The notes below the pieces were generated by a model that made no database searches, had not been told where the DNA came from, and was given only the letters and a program-made list of their open reading frames with translations. A DNA stretch of 63,483 nt from Deinococci bacterium (GTDB taxonomy: Bacteria > Deinococcota > Deinococci > Deinococcales > Trueperaceae). The stretch lies in contig JASBRS010000019.1 of the NCBI GenBank assembly GCA_030149325.1, positions 1-63,483 of the forward strand, read 5' to 3'. Positions 44,482 to 53,781 of the stretch are shown here, piece after piece (the first letter of the stretch is position 1; the number at the start of each line of letters is the position of its first letter). Both the position numbers and the translations under genes were made by a program.

Positions 44482-45342
44482 TCAGCCGCGGCCCTTGCGC
44501 TGGGCCTCCAGCGCGTCCCAGACCTCCGGCGGCACGGCGTCGAGGACGTTGAACTCGCCGGCGCCGTAGCTGTGCTCGCCGCCGTCGATGTACACCAGGT
44601 CGCCGGTGATGAACGAGGCCTCGTCCGACAGCAGGAAGCTGGCGAGGTTCGCGAGCTCCTCGTGGCGCCCCACGCGCCCGAGCGGGATGCGGTCCTCGAA
44701 CAGCTTCTGGATCTCCGGGGTCGGCATGAGCCGGCTCCAGGCACCCTCGGTGGGGAAGGGGCCGGGCGCGATGGCGTTCAGGCGGATGCCGTACTTGCCC
44801 CACTCCCCCGCCAGGGAGCGCGTGAGCGATACCACCCCGGCCTTGGCCACGGCCGAGGGCACCACGTAGCCCGAGCCGGTCTCGGCGTAGGTGGTGGCGA
44901 TGGACAGCACCGTCCCGCTCCGGCCCGCAGCGATCCAGCGGCGGCCCAGCTCCAGGGTGCAGTACACGCTGCCGTGCAGCACGATGCCCAGCACGGCGTC
45001 GAAGGCGCCAGGGGTGAGCCGCTCGGTGGGGGAGATGAAGTTCCCGGCGGCGTTGTTGACCAGCGCGTCGATGCCGCCGAAGCGGGCCTCGACGGCGTCG
45101 AACAGCGCCTTCACCGCCTCGGGATCGCGCACGTCCAACGCGAACGGCAGGACCTCGCCTCCGGTCGCCTCCTCCAGCGCGGCGGCCTCGCGCTCGAGCC
45201 TCTCCAGCCGCCGGCTGGCGATGGCGACGCGGGCGCCAAGCTGCAGGAAGCGCTCGACCATCGAGCGCCCGAGTCCGCTACCGCCGCCGGTGACCACGAC
45301 GACCTTGTCCGCCAGCAAACCGTCTCGGAACATGGTGTCCAT
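44482..45342 (-). CDS. 2,4-dienoyl-CoA reductase-like SDR
   Basis: A 286-residue short-chain dehydrogenase. The cofactor motif is VTGGGSGLGRSMVERF and NNAAGNFISPTERLTPGAF follows. In the catalytic region the usual Y-x-x-x-K is replaced by SAVAK, with Tyr displaced upstream in TTYAETGSGY; this arrangement is typical of 2,4-dienoyl-CoA reductases of beta-oxidation, which reduce conjugated dienoyl-CoA with NADPH. Start at 45342; an ATG three codons later (45333) is possible. Confidence 0.88.
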   Translation of the reverse strand: MDTMFRDGLLADKVVVVTGGGSGLGRSMVERFLQLGARVAIASRRLERLEREAAALEEATGGEVLPFALDVRDPEAVKALFDAVEARFGGIDALVNNAAGNFISPTERLTPGAFDAVLGIVLHGSVYCTLELGRRWIAAGRSGTVLSIATTYAETGSGYVVPSAVAKAGVVSLTRSLAGEWGKYGIRLNAIAPGPFPTEGAWSRLMPTPEIQKLFEDRIPLGRVGRHEELANLASFLLSDEASFITGDLVYIDGGEHSYGAGEFNVLDAVPPEVWDALEAQRKGRG

Positions 45343-45432
45343 CTTGGCACGCCAGGCGGACGCCAGGAGGAGGCCGCCCGTGTACGAATTCCCGGAGCCG
45401 GCGCCGGCGATCCCGCGGGATACTGGACGCGT

Positions 45433-46545
45433 ATGCCGTTGCGCGCGCTCCGAACGTTACCGGCGCTGCTGTGCCTGGCGCTGGCGGCCCAGGCCTGGGC
45501 CGGGATGACGATCCGTGTCCTGCTGGCCAGGACACCCGAGGCCACGATCGTGGCCGAGGGCGCCCACACCGGAGCCGTCGACGGCGGGGTGCCGTTCAGG
45601 TCGCCCGCCGGTCTGAGCTGGCCCGCCTCCGCCCAGGACGGGCGTCTGCTCATCGACGGGCACGCCGTGGGCGTCCACCTCGACCTGACCGGTGAGGGCG
45701 CGCCGCTGGCGTTCGACGGGCACCGCTTCCGCGGCACCCTCCGCCTCATCGCGGCCGGCAACGTCGTCGAGGTCGTCGACGTCCTCGATATCGAGGCGTA
45801 CCTGCGCGGCGTGGTCCCGGCCGAGATGGCGGCGAGCTGGCCGATGGCGGCGTTGGAGGCCCAGGCGGTGGCCGCCCGCAGCTACGCCCTCAGTTCGCTA
45901 CGGCCGAGCGCCGACTACGACGTGTGCGCCACCAACGAGTGCCAGGTCTACCGCGGCATGGATGTCGAGAACCCCAGATCCGACCAGGCGGTGCGCGCTA
46001 CCGCGGGCGTCGTGGTCACCTACGACGGCCGCGTCGCCCGCACCTACTACCACGCCGATTCCGGCGGGACCACGGCCTCCAGCAGCGAGGTGTGGGGCAC
46101 CGCCGTGCCCTACCTCGTCTCCCGGCCGGACGTCGTCGGTCCGAGCCCCTTCGACCACTGGGAGGTCCGCCTCGACCCCGGCCTCGTGGCGCGCACGCTG
46201 AGCGCGTCGGGGGATGACGTGGGGACGGTCCGCGGGTTGCGGGTGCTGGCGCTGAGCGGTTCCGGACGCGTCGATCGCCTGCAGGTGCTCGGTACGCACG
46301 CCGATGCCGTCCTCGACGGCGTGGAGATCAACCACCTGGCGCGGGCCTGGGGGCTGAAGTCGACGCGCTTCAGCGTGGTCTCGGGCCTGATCGTGCGGGG
46401 CGAGGGGTGGGGGCACGGCGTGGGCATGAGCCAGTACGGTGCACGTGCCCTCGCCGACGAGAGCTACGACTACACCCAGATCCTGGCGTTCTACTACCCG
46501 CACACGCACCTGGTGCGCTGGGTCACCACCACGGCAGGGCGCTGA
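45433..46545 (+). CDS. SpoIID/LytB domain secreted protein
   Basis: A 370-residue exported protein. Residues 1-23 are a signal peptide. The SpoIID core shows DIEAYLRGVVPAEMAASWPM, EAQAVAARSYALSS, YYHADSGGTTASSSEVWG and, near the end, GEGWGHGVGMSQYGARALAD. Members are peptidoglycan lytic transglycosylases in sporulation or amidase enhancers; in a non-sporulating organism a wall-remodelling role is likely. A GATACT hexamer lies eight bases before the ATG. Convergent with the csoR-like gene, 19 bp apart. Confidence 0.9.
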   Translation: MPLRALRTLPALLCLALAAQAWAGMTIRVLLARTPEATIVAEGAHTGAVDGGVPFRSPAGLSWPASAQDGRLLIDGHAVGVHLDLTGEGAPLAFDGHRFRGTLRLIAAGNVVEVVDVLDIEAYLRGVVPAEMAASWPMAALEAQAVAARSYALSSLRPSADYDVCATNECQVYRGMDVENPRSDQAVRATAGVVVTYDGRVARTYYHADSGGTTASSSEVWGTAVPYLVSRPDVVGPSPFDHWEVRLDPGLVARTLSASGDDVGTVRGLRVLALSGSGRVDRLQVLGTHADAVLDGVEINHLARAWGLKSTRFSVVSGLIVRGEGWGHGVGMSQYGARALADESYDYTQILAFYYPHTHLVRWVTTTAGR

Positions 46546-46564
46546 CGGCCCCCGCGCGCGTGCC

Positions 46565-46915
46565 TCAGCCGCGCGCCAGGCGCACCGCGCTGATCATCTC
46601 CTCGACGTCGCCCTTGCCCTCGCGGAAGTCCGCCTGGCAGGAGTCGAGGAACTTCTCGAGGATCACGTCGCCGGTGGCGTCGAGGGCCTTGCGGATGCCC
46701 GCCAGCAGGATCAGGACGTCGTGGCAGTCGCGGTTCTCGTCGATCATCTTCTGCAGACCGCGCACCTGGCCCTCGAGGCGTCTCAGCCGGTTGATGATCT
46801 TCCGCTTCTCGTCGTCGCTGATGTTCAAGGCCCGCTCCCAACGGGGTCCGGAGAGCGCGGGGGCGGCCGACGCGTCGTCGGTCCCGTCCGGGCCGCGCCT
46901 CCGAGGCGTACCCAC
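46565..46915 (-). CDS. CsoR/RcnR family repressor lacking the copper His
   Basis: A 116-residue all-helical repressor (DUF156). The core reads NRLRRLEGQVRGLQKMIDEN. The two conserved Cys are C64 and C93, but the His that precedes L-x-x-C in copper-sensing CsoR is F89 here (ILEKFLDSC). A Cys-x-Cys set without His is known from the persulfide sensor CstR, so sulfur sensing is possible. The GTG at 46915 is seven bases behind TATGAT; the alternative TTG at 46828 (87 residues) would remove the odd N-terminal arm. Confidence 0.82.
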   Translation of the reverse strand: MGTPRRRGPDGTDDASAAPALSGPRWERALNISDDEKRKIINRLRRLEGQVRGLQKMIDENRDCHDVLILLAGIRKALDATGDVILEKFLDSCQADFREGKGDVEEMISAVRLARG

Positions 46916-46928
46916 TGGGGGTATCATA
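46909..46928 (-). promoter_or_regulatory. CsoR-type operator overlapping its own promoter
   Basis: TACCC (46909-46913), five bases, GGGTA (46919-46923) is the G-tract inverted repeat bound by CsoR-family proteins. It directly follows the TATGAT -10 box (46923-46928, minus strand) and covers the predicted transcription start, implying autorepression. It could also affect the plus-strand gene starting at 47002. Confidence 0.75.
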
Positions 46929-46989
46929 CGGGATTCGAGCGACCGAGGGAGGGACGGGGGTCCCGGGCCTTCGCGTGTCTCCGACCTGC

Positions 46990-46995
46990 TACCCT
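46990..46995 (+). promoter_or_regulatory. Leaderless-type -10 box of the 107-codon gene
   Basis: TACCCT, six bases before the GTG at 47002. Confidence 0.4.
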
Positions 46996-47001
46996 GGTGC
47001 C

Positions 47002-47325
47002 GTGGCGGAGGGTCGGGGTCCAGTCAACTTCGTCGGCCTTCTGGCCGTCCTGGCGGCGACATCGTTCGTGCTCCCGCTGCTCGTGCAGGGGTGTCAGGCG
47101 TTGGGGTTGCCGCGGGGCGTGAGTGTCAGCGTGTCGTCGATCGTCGCCGCGGGGGTGGCGCTGCTGTGGCTCGCGCGGGTGCTGCGCGCGGCGAGGACGC
47201 GCGGGCGCTCCGCACCGGGCCGGGGGGCCGGGCGACCGATGCCGGCAGCCGGCGGCAGCGGCGGCGTGGACGTCGTGCCGGTGCGGTTGCGCGAGGCCGA
47301 GGAGGAGCAGCGTGCGAGCCTATAG
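47002..47325 (+). CDS. Small membrane protein, unknown
   Basis: A 107-residue protein with two hydrophobic segments (FVGLLAVLAATSFVLPLLVQ and SVSVSSIVAAGVALLWLA) and a basic, Gly-rich cytoplasmic tail. No family recognised. GTG at 47002 is chosen from the -10 spacing. The 3' end overlaps the next small gene by 14 bp, pointing to coupled translation. Confidence 0.6.
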   Translation: MAEGRGPVNFVGLLAVLAATSFVLPLLVQGCQALGLPRGVSVSVSSIVAAGVALLWLARVLRAARTRGRSAPGRGAGRPMPAAGGSGGVDVVPVRLREAEEEQRASL

Positions 47326-47524
47326 GGGGCGCGTCCACGGCGGACAGGTGGTCCTGGACGAGGGGGTGCGCCTCCCCGAAGGGGCCACGGTGACGGTGAC
47401 GATCGGCGAGGCCGAGTTCATCCGCGCGACCCTGAGGGCCGCGTTGCGGCGCAACACCCGTCGCCGCAGCCGCGGCCGCATGCTGCGCCCGATCTACCTG
47501 AACGCCCACGGCCACGGTCGGTGA
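47312..47524 (+). CDS. DUF104-like (AF2212-type) antitoxin homologue, orphan
   Basis: A 70-residue protein whose first half, GRVHGGQVVLDEGVRLPEGA followed by TVTVTI, matches the swapped-hairpin AbrB/DUF104 antitoxin pattern. The second half is basic (RRNTRRRSRGRML). No PIN-domain toxin gene is nearby. GTG start behind GAGGAGGAG; the stop shares GTGA with the rsmI start. It may be a small nucleic-acid-binding regulator rather than an antitoxin. Confidence 0.6.
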   Translation: MRAYRGRVHGGQVVLDEGVRLPEGATVTVTIGEAEFIRATLRAALRRNTRRRSRGRMLRPIYLNAHGHGR

Positions 47525-48336
47525 GTCGGCTCAGCCTGGTCCCGACCCCGATCGGCAACCTCGGGGACATCACCCAACGGGCGCTGCAGGTGCTACGGGA
47601 AGCGGACCTGGTGGCCGCCGAGGACACCCGCCGCAGCAGGATCCTGCTGGACCACTTCGGGATCACGACCCCCCTGGAGCGGCTCGACGCCCACACCATG
47701 GAGACGCGCGCGCGGGCGCTGTTGGAGCGCACCTCCCACCTCGCCTACGTCACCGACGCCGGGACTCCGGGGATCAGCGACCCCGGCGCCGAGCTGGTGC
47801 GTCACGCCCTCGCCCTGGGGTGCGAGGTCGAGGTGCTGCCGGGTCCGACGGCGTTCGTGCCGGCGCTGGTGCTGTCGGGGTTGCCGACCGCCCGCTTCAC
47901 CTTCGAGGGGTTCCTGCCGCGCAAGGGCTCCGAGCGTACCCGCCGACTCAGGGCCATCGCCGCCAGCACCGCCACCAGCCTGCTGTACGAGGCGCCGCAG
48001 CGGCTCGCCGGAACGCTCGAGGACCTGCGAGGGGCCTGCGGCGACGATCGCCAGGGCAGCGTCAGTCGCGAGCTGACCAAGCGCTTCGAGGCCACGGTGC
48101 GGGGGACGCTGCGCGACCTGGCCGATCGCTTCGCCGGCGAGCGGGTGCGCGGTGAGGTGGTGATCGTGGTGGCGCCGGCCGCGGCAGCGGAGCCGTCCAC
48201 GCCAGCCGAGACCATGACGGCGGCGCTGGTCGCCGCCGGCATCCGGGGCCGGTCGCTGCGAGCGGCGCTGGCGGAGCTCGGGGTCGCGCGGAACGAGGCC
48301 TACCAGGCGGCGCTTGACTACCCCGAGGAGGCCTAG
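47521..48336 (+). CDS. rsmI: 16S rRNA (cytidine-1402-2'-O)-methyltransferase
   Basis: A 271-residue SAM-dependent enzyme that methylates the ribose of C1402 in the ribosomal decoding site. Family signatures are LVPTPIGNLGDITQRAL, AAEDTRRSRILLDHFGI, DAGTPGISDPGAELV and FTFEGFLPRKGSER. The GTG start overlaps the preceding stop. Followed by mfd, 62 bp later. Confidence 0.96.
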   Translation: MSRLSLVPTPIGNLGDITQRALQVLREADLVAAEDTRRSRILLDHFGITTPLERLDAHTMETRARALLERTSHLAYVTDAGTPGISDPGAELVRHALALGCEVEVLPGPTAFVPALVLSGLPTARFTFEGFLPRKGSERTRRLRAIAASTATSLLYEAPQRLAGTLEDLRGACGDDRQGSVSRELTKRFEATVRGTLRDLADRFAGERVRGEVVIVVAPAAAAEPSTPAETMTAALVAAGIRGRSLRAALAELGVARNEAYQAALDYPEEA

Positions 48337-48353
48337 GGCAGCGCTCGCCCTGG

Positions 48354-48359
48354 TACGAT
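48354..48359 (+). promoter_or_regulatory. Candidate -10 box of mfd
   Basis: TACGAT, about 40 bases before the ATG at 48399; the leader holds a GGAGGAGAG ribosome site. Confidence 0.4.
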
Positions 48360-48398
48360 GCGCGGGCTGCGCCGCCGGCGCGGAGGAGAGATCCCGAG

Positions 48399-51300
48399 AT
48401 GGATGCGACCGAGCCCCTCACGACCCTGCGAGGGCGCCTGCTGGGGCAGCCCAGCGCGGCGCGTCTGGCGTTGTTCGCCCGTGCCCAAGGCCCGGCCGTG
48501 CTGCTGACCACCGAGGAGCGCCTCGAGCTCTTCCGCGACGCCCACCTGTTCGGGGACGCCGCCACCGTCGAGCCGGCGTTGGCCGACTGGCACGAGCGCC
48601 GCGGCAAGGTGGTGGTGAGCCTCGGGCGCGCCCTCGAGCGCTTCCCCGACGATCCCCAGGAGCTGGCGCTGGAGTTGCGTCTGGGCGCCGCCTACCCGCG
48701 CGACGACCTGCTCGAGCGGCTGTTGAGCTACGGCTACGAGCGCGACGGCCTGCCGGGCTTCACCGTCCGCGGCGACACCGTGCTGCTCCACCTCGATCCC
48801 GAACGGCCCGACGACGAGCTGCGGCTGTCGTTCTTCGGGACCGAGCTCGACGGCATCGAGCGCGACGGACACGCCCTCGACGAGGTCGTGTTGGGGCCGC
48901 TGCCGGGCGCCGAGCTCGATCGCAGCACCTGGACCGCGCGGATGCTCGAGAAGCTGCCCGGCCCGGTGTTCCTCGACGGGCCCGAGCTCTTCGCCGGCGA
49001 GATCGGCGACGAGGCCCTCACCGCCTGGCTGTGGTCGCACCTCGGCGCACGCGAGGTGCTGTCGTTCGGGCGCGATCCGCTGGAGCTGGCGACGGCCGAG
49101 GTACCACTGCAGCCCCTCGGGTACTACCGCGGCAAGCTGCGGGACATGGCGGCCGACGTCGAGACCTGGGTGCGCGACGGCTACAGCGTGCACGTGCTCC
49201 TCAAGTTCGAGCGCACCGGCCGCTACCTGCGCGAGAAGGTGATCGAGCACCTGCCCAGCGCCTGGCACGCCCGCGTGCAGGACCGGCCCGGGGAGATCTC
49301 GCTGGTGCTGGGGCGCAGCGTGCGCGGCGGCTACCGCGATCCCGAGCGACGCGAGGTGGTGCTCAGCGAGGAGCTGCTGTACGGCTACCAGGGCGGGCGC
49401 CGGCTGGCCAAGCTTCCCGGCAGGCGCGTGCACGATGCCTCGCAGCTCACCATCGGCGACTACCTCATCCATCCGGACCACGGCATCGGGCGTTTCCTGG
49501 GGCTCGAGCCGCGCCAGGTGGTCGGGGTCACGCGCGACTACCTCCAGCTGCAGTACGCCGGCGAGGGCAAGCTCTACCTGCCGGTGGAACAGCTCCCGTT
49601 GCTCCGGCGCCACCCCGGCACCACCGACGACCCGCCTCGGCTGTCGACGCTCGGCACCAACGAGTGGGCGCGCGCCCGCGAGCGCGCGCGCGTCAACGCC
49701 CAGGCGCTGGCGGCCGAGCTCATCAAGACCTACGCCGCCCGCCAGGTCAGCGAGGGAACGGCCTTCCCGGCGGTCGCCGAGTGGGAGCCGCTGATCGAGG
49801 AGAACTGCCCCTTCACGCTCACGCCCGACCAGGCCACGGCGGTGCGCGACACCCTCGCCGACATGGAGCGCACGGTGCCGATGGACCGCCTGATCTCCGG
49901 CGACGTGGGCTTCGGCAAGACCGAGGTCGCCATCCGCGCCGCCCATCGTGCCGTCGGCAACGGCGCTCAGGTCGCCATGATGGTGCCCACGACGGTGCTC
50001 GCCAAGCAGCACTACGACACCTTCCGGGAGCGCTTCGCGGGGTTGCCGGTGCGGGTCGAGATGCTGTCGCGCACCACCACCGACCGGGACGCCCGCGCCA
50101 TCTTCACGGGGCTCGCCGACGGTACCGTGGACATCGTCGTCGGCACCCACCGCCTGCTGAACGAAGGCCTTCGCTACAAGCGCCTGGGCCTGCTGGTCAT
50201 CGACGAGGAACATCGCTTCGGGGTGGGGCAGAAGGAGAAGCTCAAGGGGCTCAAGGCCAACCTCGACGTACTGTCGCTGTCGGCCACCCCCATCCCGCGC
50301 ACGCTGTACATGAGCCTGGTGGGGCTGCGCGACGTGTCGCAGATCATGACACCCCCGGAGGGCCGCAAGCCCATCCAGACGGTGCTGCAGCCCTACGATC
50401 CGATGGTGGTGCGCGAGGCCGTGCTGGCGGAGCTCGAGCGCGGCGGCAAGACCTTCTACATCTTCGACCGCATCGGCGCCATGAGCCTCCGCGCCCGCAC
50501 GCTGTCGCAACTGGTGCCGGAGGCCCGCATCGGGGTGGCGCACGGCCAGATGGACTCGGGCGAGCTCGAGGACATCATGCTGGGCTTCGAGGAAGGCGCC
50601 TACGACGTGCTGCTCTCGACCACCATCGTGGAGTCGGGGCTCGACATCGCCGGCGCCAACACCCTGGTCATCGAGCGCGCCGACCGCCTCGGTCTCGCCC
50701 AGCTCTACCAGTTGCGCGGGCGGGTGGGTCGGCGGCAGACCGAGGCCTGGGCGTACCTGCTCTACCCCGGCAAGCTCACCGAGCAGGCGCAGCGGCGGCT
50801 GTACGCCATCGCCGAGCTCAACGACCTCGGCTCCGGACACCTGCTGGCGGAGAAGGACATGGAGATCCGCGGCGTGGGCAACCTGCTCGGGCCGGAACAG
50901 CACGGCAACATCGCGGCGGTCTCGATCGAGGTCTACACCGAGATGCTGGCCGAGGAGATCGCCAAGCTCAAGGGCGAGGCAGCCGCGGCGGAGGTGCCTC
51001 CCGTCAGCATCGACCTGGGGCTCGATGCCCGCCTCAGTCCGGCCTACATCGCCGACGACGACGTGCGCATCAACTTCTACGGCCGCTTCGCGGAGACCGG
51101 CAACCTGGCGGAGCTCAGCCGCATCGCCAAGGAGATGCGGGAGGCCTTCGGCCCCCTGCCCCCCGAGGTCAAGGCCTTCGTGGAGCTGGTGCGCCTTCGC
51201 CTGCTGGCCGGGAGCAAGGGCGTCGTGACCGTCAAGGAGCACATGACCGACGTGCAGCTCAGCTTCGCCGTCGACCTCGACGGTCTCGACTTCGACGCCC

Positions 51301-51431
51301 GTCGGCTGAAGGCGTTGCCGTTCCAGGTCGAGGCCACCCGCTACCCGCCGGGCTTCAGCATCAAGAAGCGGGGGCTCAAGGCCGAGGCGCTGGTGGGGGC
51401 GATCCAGGACGTGCTGTACCTGGTCGGTTGA
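48399..51431 (+). CDS. mfd: Transcription-repair coupling factor
   Basis: A 1010-residue translocase that pushes stalled RNA polymerase off damage and recruits UvrA. Order: a UvrB-homology/UvrA-binding region, a CarD-like RNA polymerase interaction domain ([19 protein letters not shown] near 350), RecG-like helicase lobes with Walker [16 protein letters not shown] near 500, the [13 protein letters not shown] box near 605 and [20 protein letters not shown] near 750, then a TRCF C-terminal domain. Somewhat shorter than E. coli Mfd (1148), as in other Deinococcota-type proteins. Confidence 0.97.
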   Translation: MDATEPLTTLRGRLLGQPSAARLALFARAQGPAVLLTTEERLELFRDAHLFGDAATVEPALADWHERRGKVVVSLGRALERFPDDPQELALELRLGAAYPRDDLLERLLSYGYERDGLPGFTVRGDTVLLHLDPERPDDELRLSFFGTELDGIERDGHALDEVVLGPLPGAELDRSTWTARMLEKLPGPVFLDGPELFAGEIGDEALTAWLWSHLGAREVLSFGRDPLELATAEVPLQPLGYYRGKLRDMAADVETWVRDGYSVHVLLKFERTGRYLREKVIEHLPSAWHARVQDRPGEISLVLGRSVRGGYRDPERREVVLSEELLYGYQGGRRLAKLPGRRVHDASQLTIGDYLIHPDHGIGRFLGLEPRQVVGVTRDYLQLQYAGEGKLYLPVEQLPLLRRHPGTTDDPPRLSTLGTNEWARARERARVNAQALAAELIKTYAARQVSEGTAFPAVAEWEPLIEENCPFTLTPDQATAVRDTLADMERTVPMDRLISGDVGFGKTEVAIRAAHRAVGNGAQVAMMVPTTVLAKQHYDTFRERFAGLPVRVEMLSRTTTDRDARAIFTGLADGTVDIVVGTHRLLNEGLRYKRLGLLVIDEEHRFGVGQKEKLKGLKANLDVLSLSATPIPRTLYMSLVGLRDVSQIMTPPEGRKPIQTVLQPYDPMVVREAVLAELERGGKTFYIFDRIGAMSLRARTLSQLVPEARIGVAHGQMDSGELEDIMLGFEEGAYDVLLSTTIVESGLDIAGANTLVIERADRLGLAQLYQLRGRVGRRQTEAWAYLLYPGKLTEQAQRRLYAIAELNDLGSGHLLAEKDMEIRGVGNLLGPEQHGNIAAVSIEVYTEMLAEEIAKLKGEAAAAEVPPVSIDLGLDARLSPAYIADDDVRINFYGRFAETGNLAELSRIAKEMREAFGPLPPEVKAFVELVRLRLLAGSKGVVTVKEHMTDVQLSFAVDLDGLDFDARRLKALPFQVEATRYPPGFSIKKRGLKAEALVGAIQDVLYLVG

Positions 51432-51486
51432 GGCCGGGCCGTCGGCCGGGGCCGAGGGCCCGGCCCCGTCTTCTCACCCGGGTCCG

Positions 51487-51535
51487 ACCCAAGCGAACGC
51501 CCGGGGCCGCATCGGCCCCGGGCGTTCGCTTGGGT
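51487..51535. terminator. Bidirectional 23-bp hairpin between mfd and the barrel gene
   Basis: Positions 51487-51509 pair perfectly with 51513-51535 around a three-base loop; the arm begins ACCCAAGCGAACGCCC. It is the longest perfect stem in the window, placed between two convergent genes. No T-run on either side. Confidence 0.85.
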
Positions 51536-51549
51536 TCTCGGGTGCTAGC

Positions 51550-52023
51550 TCAGAAGTGGTAGTTGAAGCCCAAGCGTCCGAAGAAGCCGGCGAAGAAGCC
51601 GGGCACGAAGTACACGCTCGGGCCCGCCTCGAAGAACACGCCGCCGGGTTCGAAGCCGACCTGACCGAGGCGGTACTCGACGCCCCCGAAGGCGTTCACG
51701 CCGACGGCCATGCCGCCGAGGTACCCGAACGACGCCGTCGGACCGAGGCCCGCGTAGACCGAGAGCGGAAGATCACCGGTGTCGACCGGCAGGTTGTACA
51801 TGCCGTCGACGCCGACGCTGAAGCCGTAGCCGAAGTAGCCGAAGCCCAAGTTGGCCCGGACGCTGAGGTCGGGGGCCACGTTGCTGACGCCGAAGTGGAA
51901 GTTGGCGCCGGGATAGCCCGCGCTCACGCCAGCCCAGTAGTGTTCCGCCGCCATGTCCTGGGCGAACGCAGCACCCACTCCGAAGACCGTGACGGCCAGT
52001 AGCGTGATCAGAACTTTGCGCAT
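51550..52023 (-). CDS. Secreted beta-barrel-like (outer-membrane) protein
   Basis: A 157-residue protein with a signal peptide (residues 1-21, cut after FAQ region) and a Gly/Tyr/Phe-rich body of short alternating strands (ANLGFGYFGYGFSVGVDGMY). It ends FNYHF, the aromatic C-terminus of outer-membrane barrels. About eight strands are possible. Start at 52023 behind GGAGGG; promoter TTGTGG-17-TATAAA upstream. No specific family recognised; likely abundant envelope protein. Confidence 0.8.
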   Translation of the reverse strand: MRKVLITLLAVTVFGVGAAFAQDMAAEHYWAGVSAGYPGANFHFGVSNVAPDLSVRANLGFGYFGYGFSVGVDGMYNLPVDTGDLPLSVYAGLGPTASFGYLGGMAVGVNAFGGVEYRLGQVGFEPGGVFFEAGPSVYFVPGFFAGFFGRLGFNYHF

Positions 52024-52077
52024 GCAAACCCTCCAAACGAGATTGAGAAGAGTAGGACGGTCTCCTCGCCTGCGCCG

Positions 52078-52106
52078 TTTATAGCACAGCACGCGATTCG
52101 CCACAA
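52078..52106 (-). promoter_or_regulatory. Promoter of the beta-barrel-like gene
   Basis: TTGTGG (52101-52106), 17-base spacer, TATAAA (52078-52083) on the minus strand. The region is clearly richer in A/T than the surroundings. Confidence 0.65.
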
Positions 52107-52165
52107 GTAGGCAACTTCACACGCATGCGATGGGCATCGCGTTTCCGGCGCTTCGCGGTCCCTTG

Positions 52166-52516
52166 TCAGGAGCTCGAGAATCGTTCGCGGATGCGCCGTT
52201 GACGATCGCGCTCGAGCTGCGAGCGACGGTTGCAGCAGGGAAGGCGTCCGTGACGCTGTTGGAAGGCGGCCAGCAGCTCGGCTTCCTCCGCCTGCGGGAC
52301 GCGACTGTAGCGGTAGCGCCAGTACGCTGCCCGCTCGGCGATGCAGCCCGGCCGCGCCAGGTGCTGGCGCAGCCGGTTGGGCACGTCGCGGGCGGACTGC
52401 CCGATGTAGATCACGGAGCGCTGCTCGTCGGCGATCTCGTACACCCCGGGCATGGCGTCGCGTCCGCGTGCCGGCGGGAGCCGGTCGAGCCGGCGCCAGC
52501 GTGCGGCGATGCCCAC
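52166..52516 (-). CDS. GIY-YIG domain protein
   Basis: A 116-residue protein with the GIY-YIG nuclease fold: PGVYEIADEQRSVIYIGQSA (GVY and YIG strands), a basic helix DVPNRLRQHL with the conserved Arg, and a C-terminal EAEELL-like Glu followed by PCCNR. Standalone small GIY-YIG proteins have unknown roles. GTG at 52516 lies 6 bp after the era stop; an ATG 21 codons inside is an alternative start. Confidence 0.8.
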   Translation of the reverse strand: MGIAARWRRLDRLPPARGRDAMPGVYEIADEQRSVIYIGQSARDVPNRLRQHLARPGCIAERAAYWRYRYSRVPQAEEAELLAAFQQRHGRLPCCNRRSQLERDRQRRIRERFSSS

Positions 52517-52522
52517 CCGGGT

Positions 52523-53485
52523 CTAGACCTCGTAGCCGAGCTCGCGCAGGGCCTCGCGGTCCTCGCGCCAGGCCGACTTGACGACCACCTCGAGCTCGAG
52601 GAACACGCGCTCGTCGAGGAAGATCTCGAGCTGCTTGCGCGCCGTGCGCCCGATCTCCCGGATCATGGTGCCGCCCTTGCCGATGACGATGCGGCGGTGG
52701 CCCGTCTTCTCGACCCAGATCTCGGCCGTGATGACGATGGGCTCGTCGCTGCCCTCGGGCGGGTCCTGCCAGTCCACCACCAACACGGCGACCGAGTAGG
52801 GGAGCTCCTGGCGCAGGTGCAGCATGGCGCTCTCGCGCACGATCTCGGCCACCCACTGCTCGCGGGTCTGGTCGCTGCGGATGTCGGGCGGGAAGAAGAA
52901 GGGGGCCTCCGGCAGCGCCTCCATCAGGTCGTCGCGGAGCGCGTAGACGGCCTTGGGGTCGTTGAGCGCCGACAGCGCCAGCACCCGCTCGGCCTCCGGA
53001 TAGAGCTCCTTGTAGAGCGACAGCGCCTCCTCGGGGTAGCGCGCGGCGTCGAGCTTGTTGCCGACCAGGATGACGCGCGTGGCCTCCGGCAGGTTGTGGA
53101 GCATGCGCGCCACGTCGCGGTCCTCGCGCGTCGGCGGGTGCCGGAGATCGGTCACCCACAGCACCACGTCGACGTCGGCGACCGCGTCGCGGATCTCGCG
53201 CCTCATGTAGCTGTCGAGCTCCGACCGCCCCTGGTGGTGCAGGCCGGGGGTGTCTACGAAGACCAGTTGGTGGTCCTCGTGGGTGTAGATCCCGCGCACA
53301 CCGCGGCGCGTGGTCTGCGGCTTGGGGGTGATGGGCGCGACCTTGACGCCCAGCAGCGTGTTGAGCAGCGTCGACTTGCCGACGTTGGGCTTGCCCAAGA
53401 TGGCCACGAAGCCGGAGTGCGTGCTCCCGGCGGTGGCATCGGTGAGGGGCGTCGGGTCTTCGAGGTGATCAGAACGGTCCGTCAC
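52523..53485 (-). CDS. era: GTPase Era
   Basis: A 320-residue GTPase that binds the 3' end of 16S rRNA during 30S assembly. G1 is GKPNVGKST (31-39), G3 DTPG near 78-81, G4 NKLD (143-146), then a KH domain with [21 protein letters not shown] 20-residue Asp/Thr-rich arm precedes the G domain. GTG at 53485 is behind GGAGAGG; the frame continues upstream through the tRNA region, which cannot be coding. Confidence 0.96.
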   Translation of the reverse strand: MTDRSDHLEDPTPLTDATAGSTHSGFVAILGKPNVGKSTLLNTLLGVKVAPITPKPQTTRRGVRGIYTHEDHQLVFVDTPGLHHQGRSELDSYMRREIRDAVADVDVVLWVTDLRHPPTREDRDVARMLHNLPEATRVILVGNKLDAARYPEEALSLYKELYPEAERVLALSALNDPKAVYALRDDLMEALPEAPFFFPPDIRSDQTREQWVAEIVRESAMLHLRQELPYSVAVLVVDWQDPPEGSDEPIVITAEIWVEKTGHRRIVIGKGGTMIREIGRTARKQLEIFLDERVFLELEVVVKSAWREDREALRELGYEV

Positions 53486-53590
53486 GCTTGCCGTCCTCTC
53501 CGTTCCGTCGTCCCGGCCGCCTCCGCCGCTGGAGCGGCGGCGCGGGCGGGTGCGATCATGGTACCGCGCAGGCTGGCGCTTGCCGTCACG

Positions 53591-53620
53591 ATTCGAGGGG
53601 CCCCGGAGGGCCCCTCGAAT
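53591..53620 (-). terminator. Hairpin downstream of tRNA-fMet
   Basis: ATTCGAGGGGCC pairs with GGCCCCTCGAAT around six bases: a 12-bp perfect stem seven bases after the tRNA 3' end. Confidence 0.75.
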
Positions 53621-53626
53621 CGGCTT

Positions 53627-53703
<77 letters not shown>

Positions 53704-53781
53704 GCGCAGCAAAAGTAAGTGTAGCTCTGCTCGCCCGGCGGTGTCAAGGTGCGGGGCGACCTCGCTGGCCGGCAGGAGGGC

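Noticed and set aside
47312-47524. Functional toxin-antitoxin pair
   Set aside because: No toxin gene on either side; the upstream partner is a membrane protein without toxin features.
48333-51242. Long minus-strand frame opposite mfd (about 969 codons)
   Set aside because: Mirror of mfd codon bias; no domain, start or ribosome site supports it. The same applies to the long frames opposite pta (8885-10606), mutS2 (12398-15379) and the large ATPase (31587-35213).
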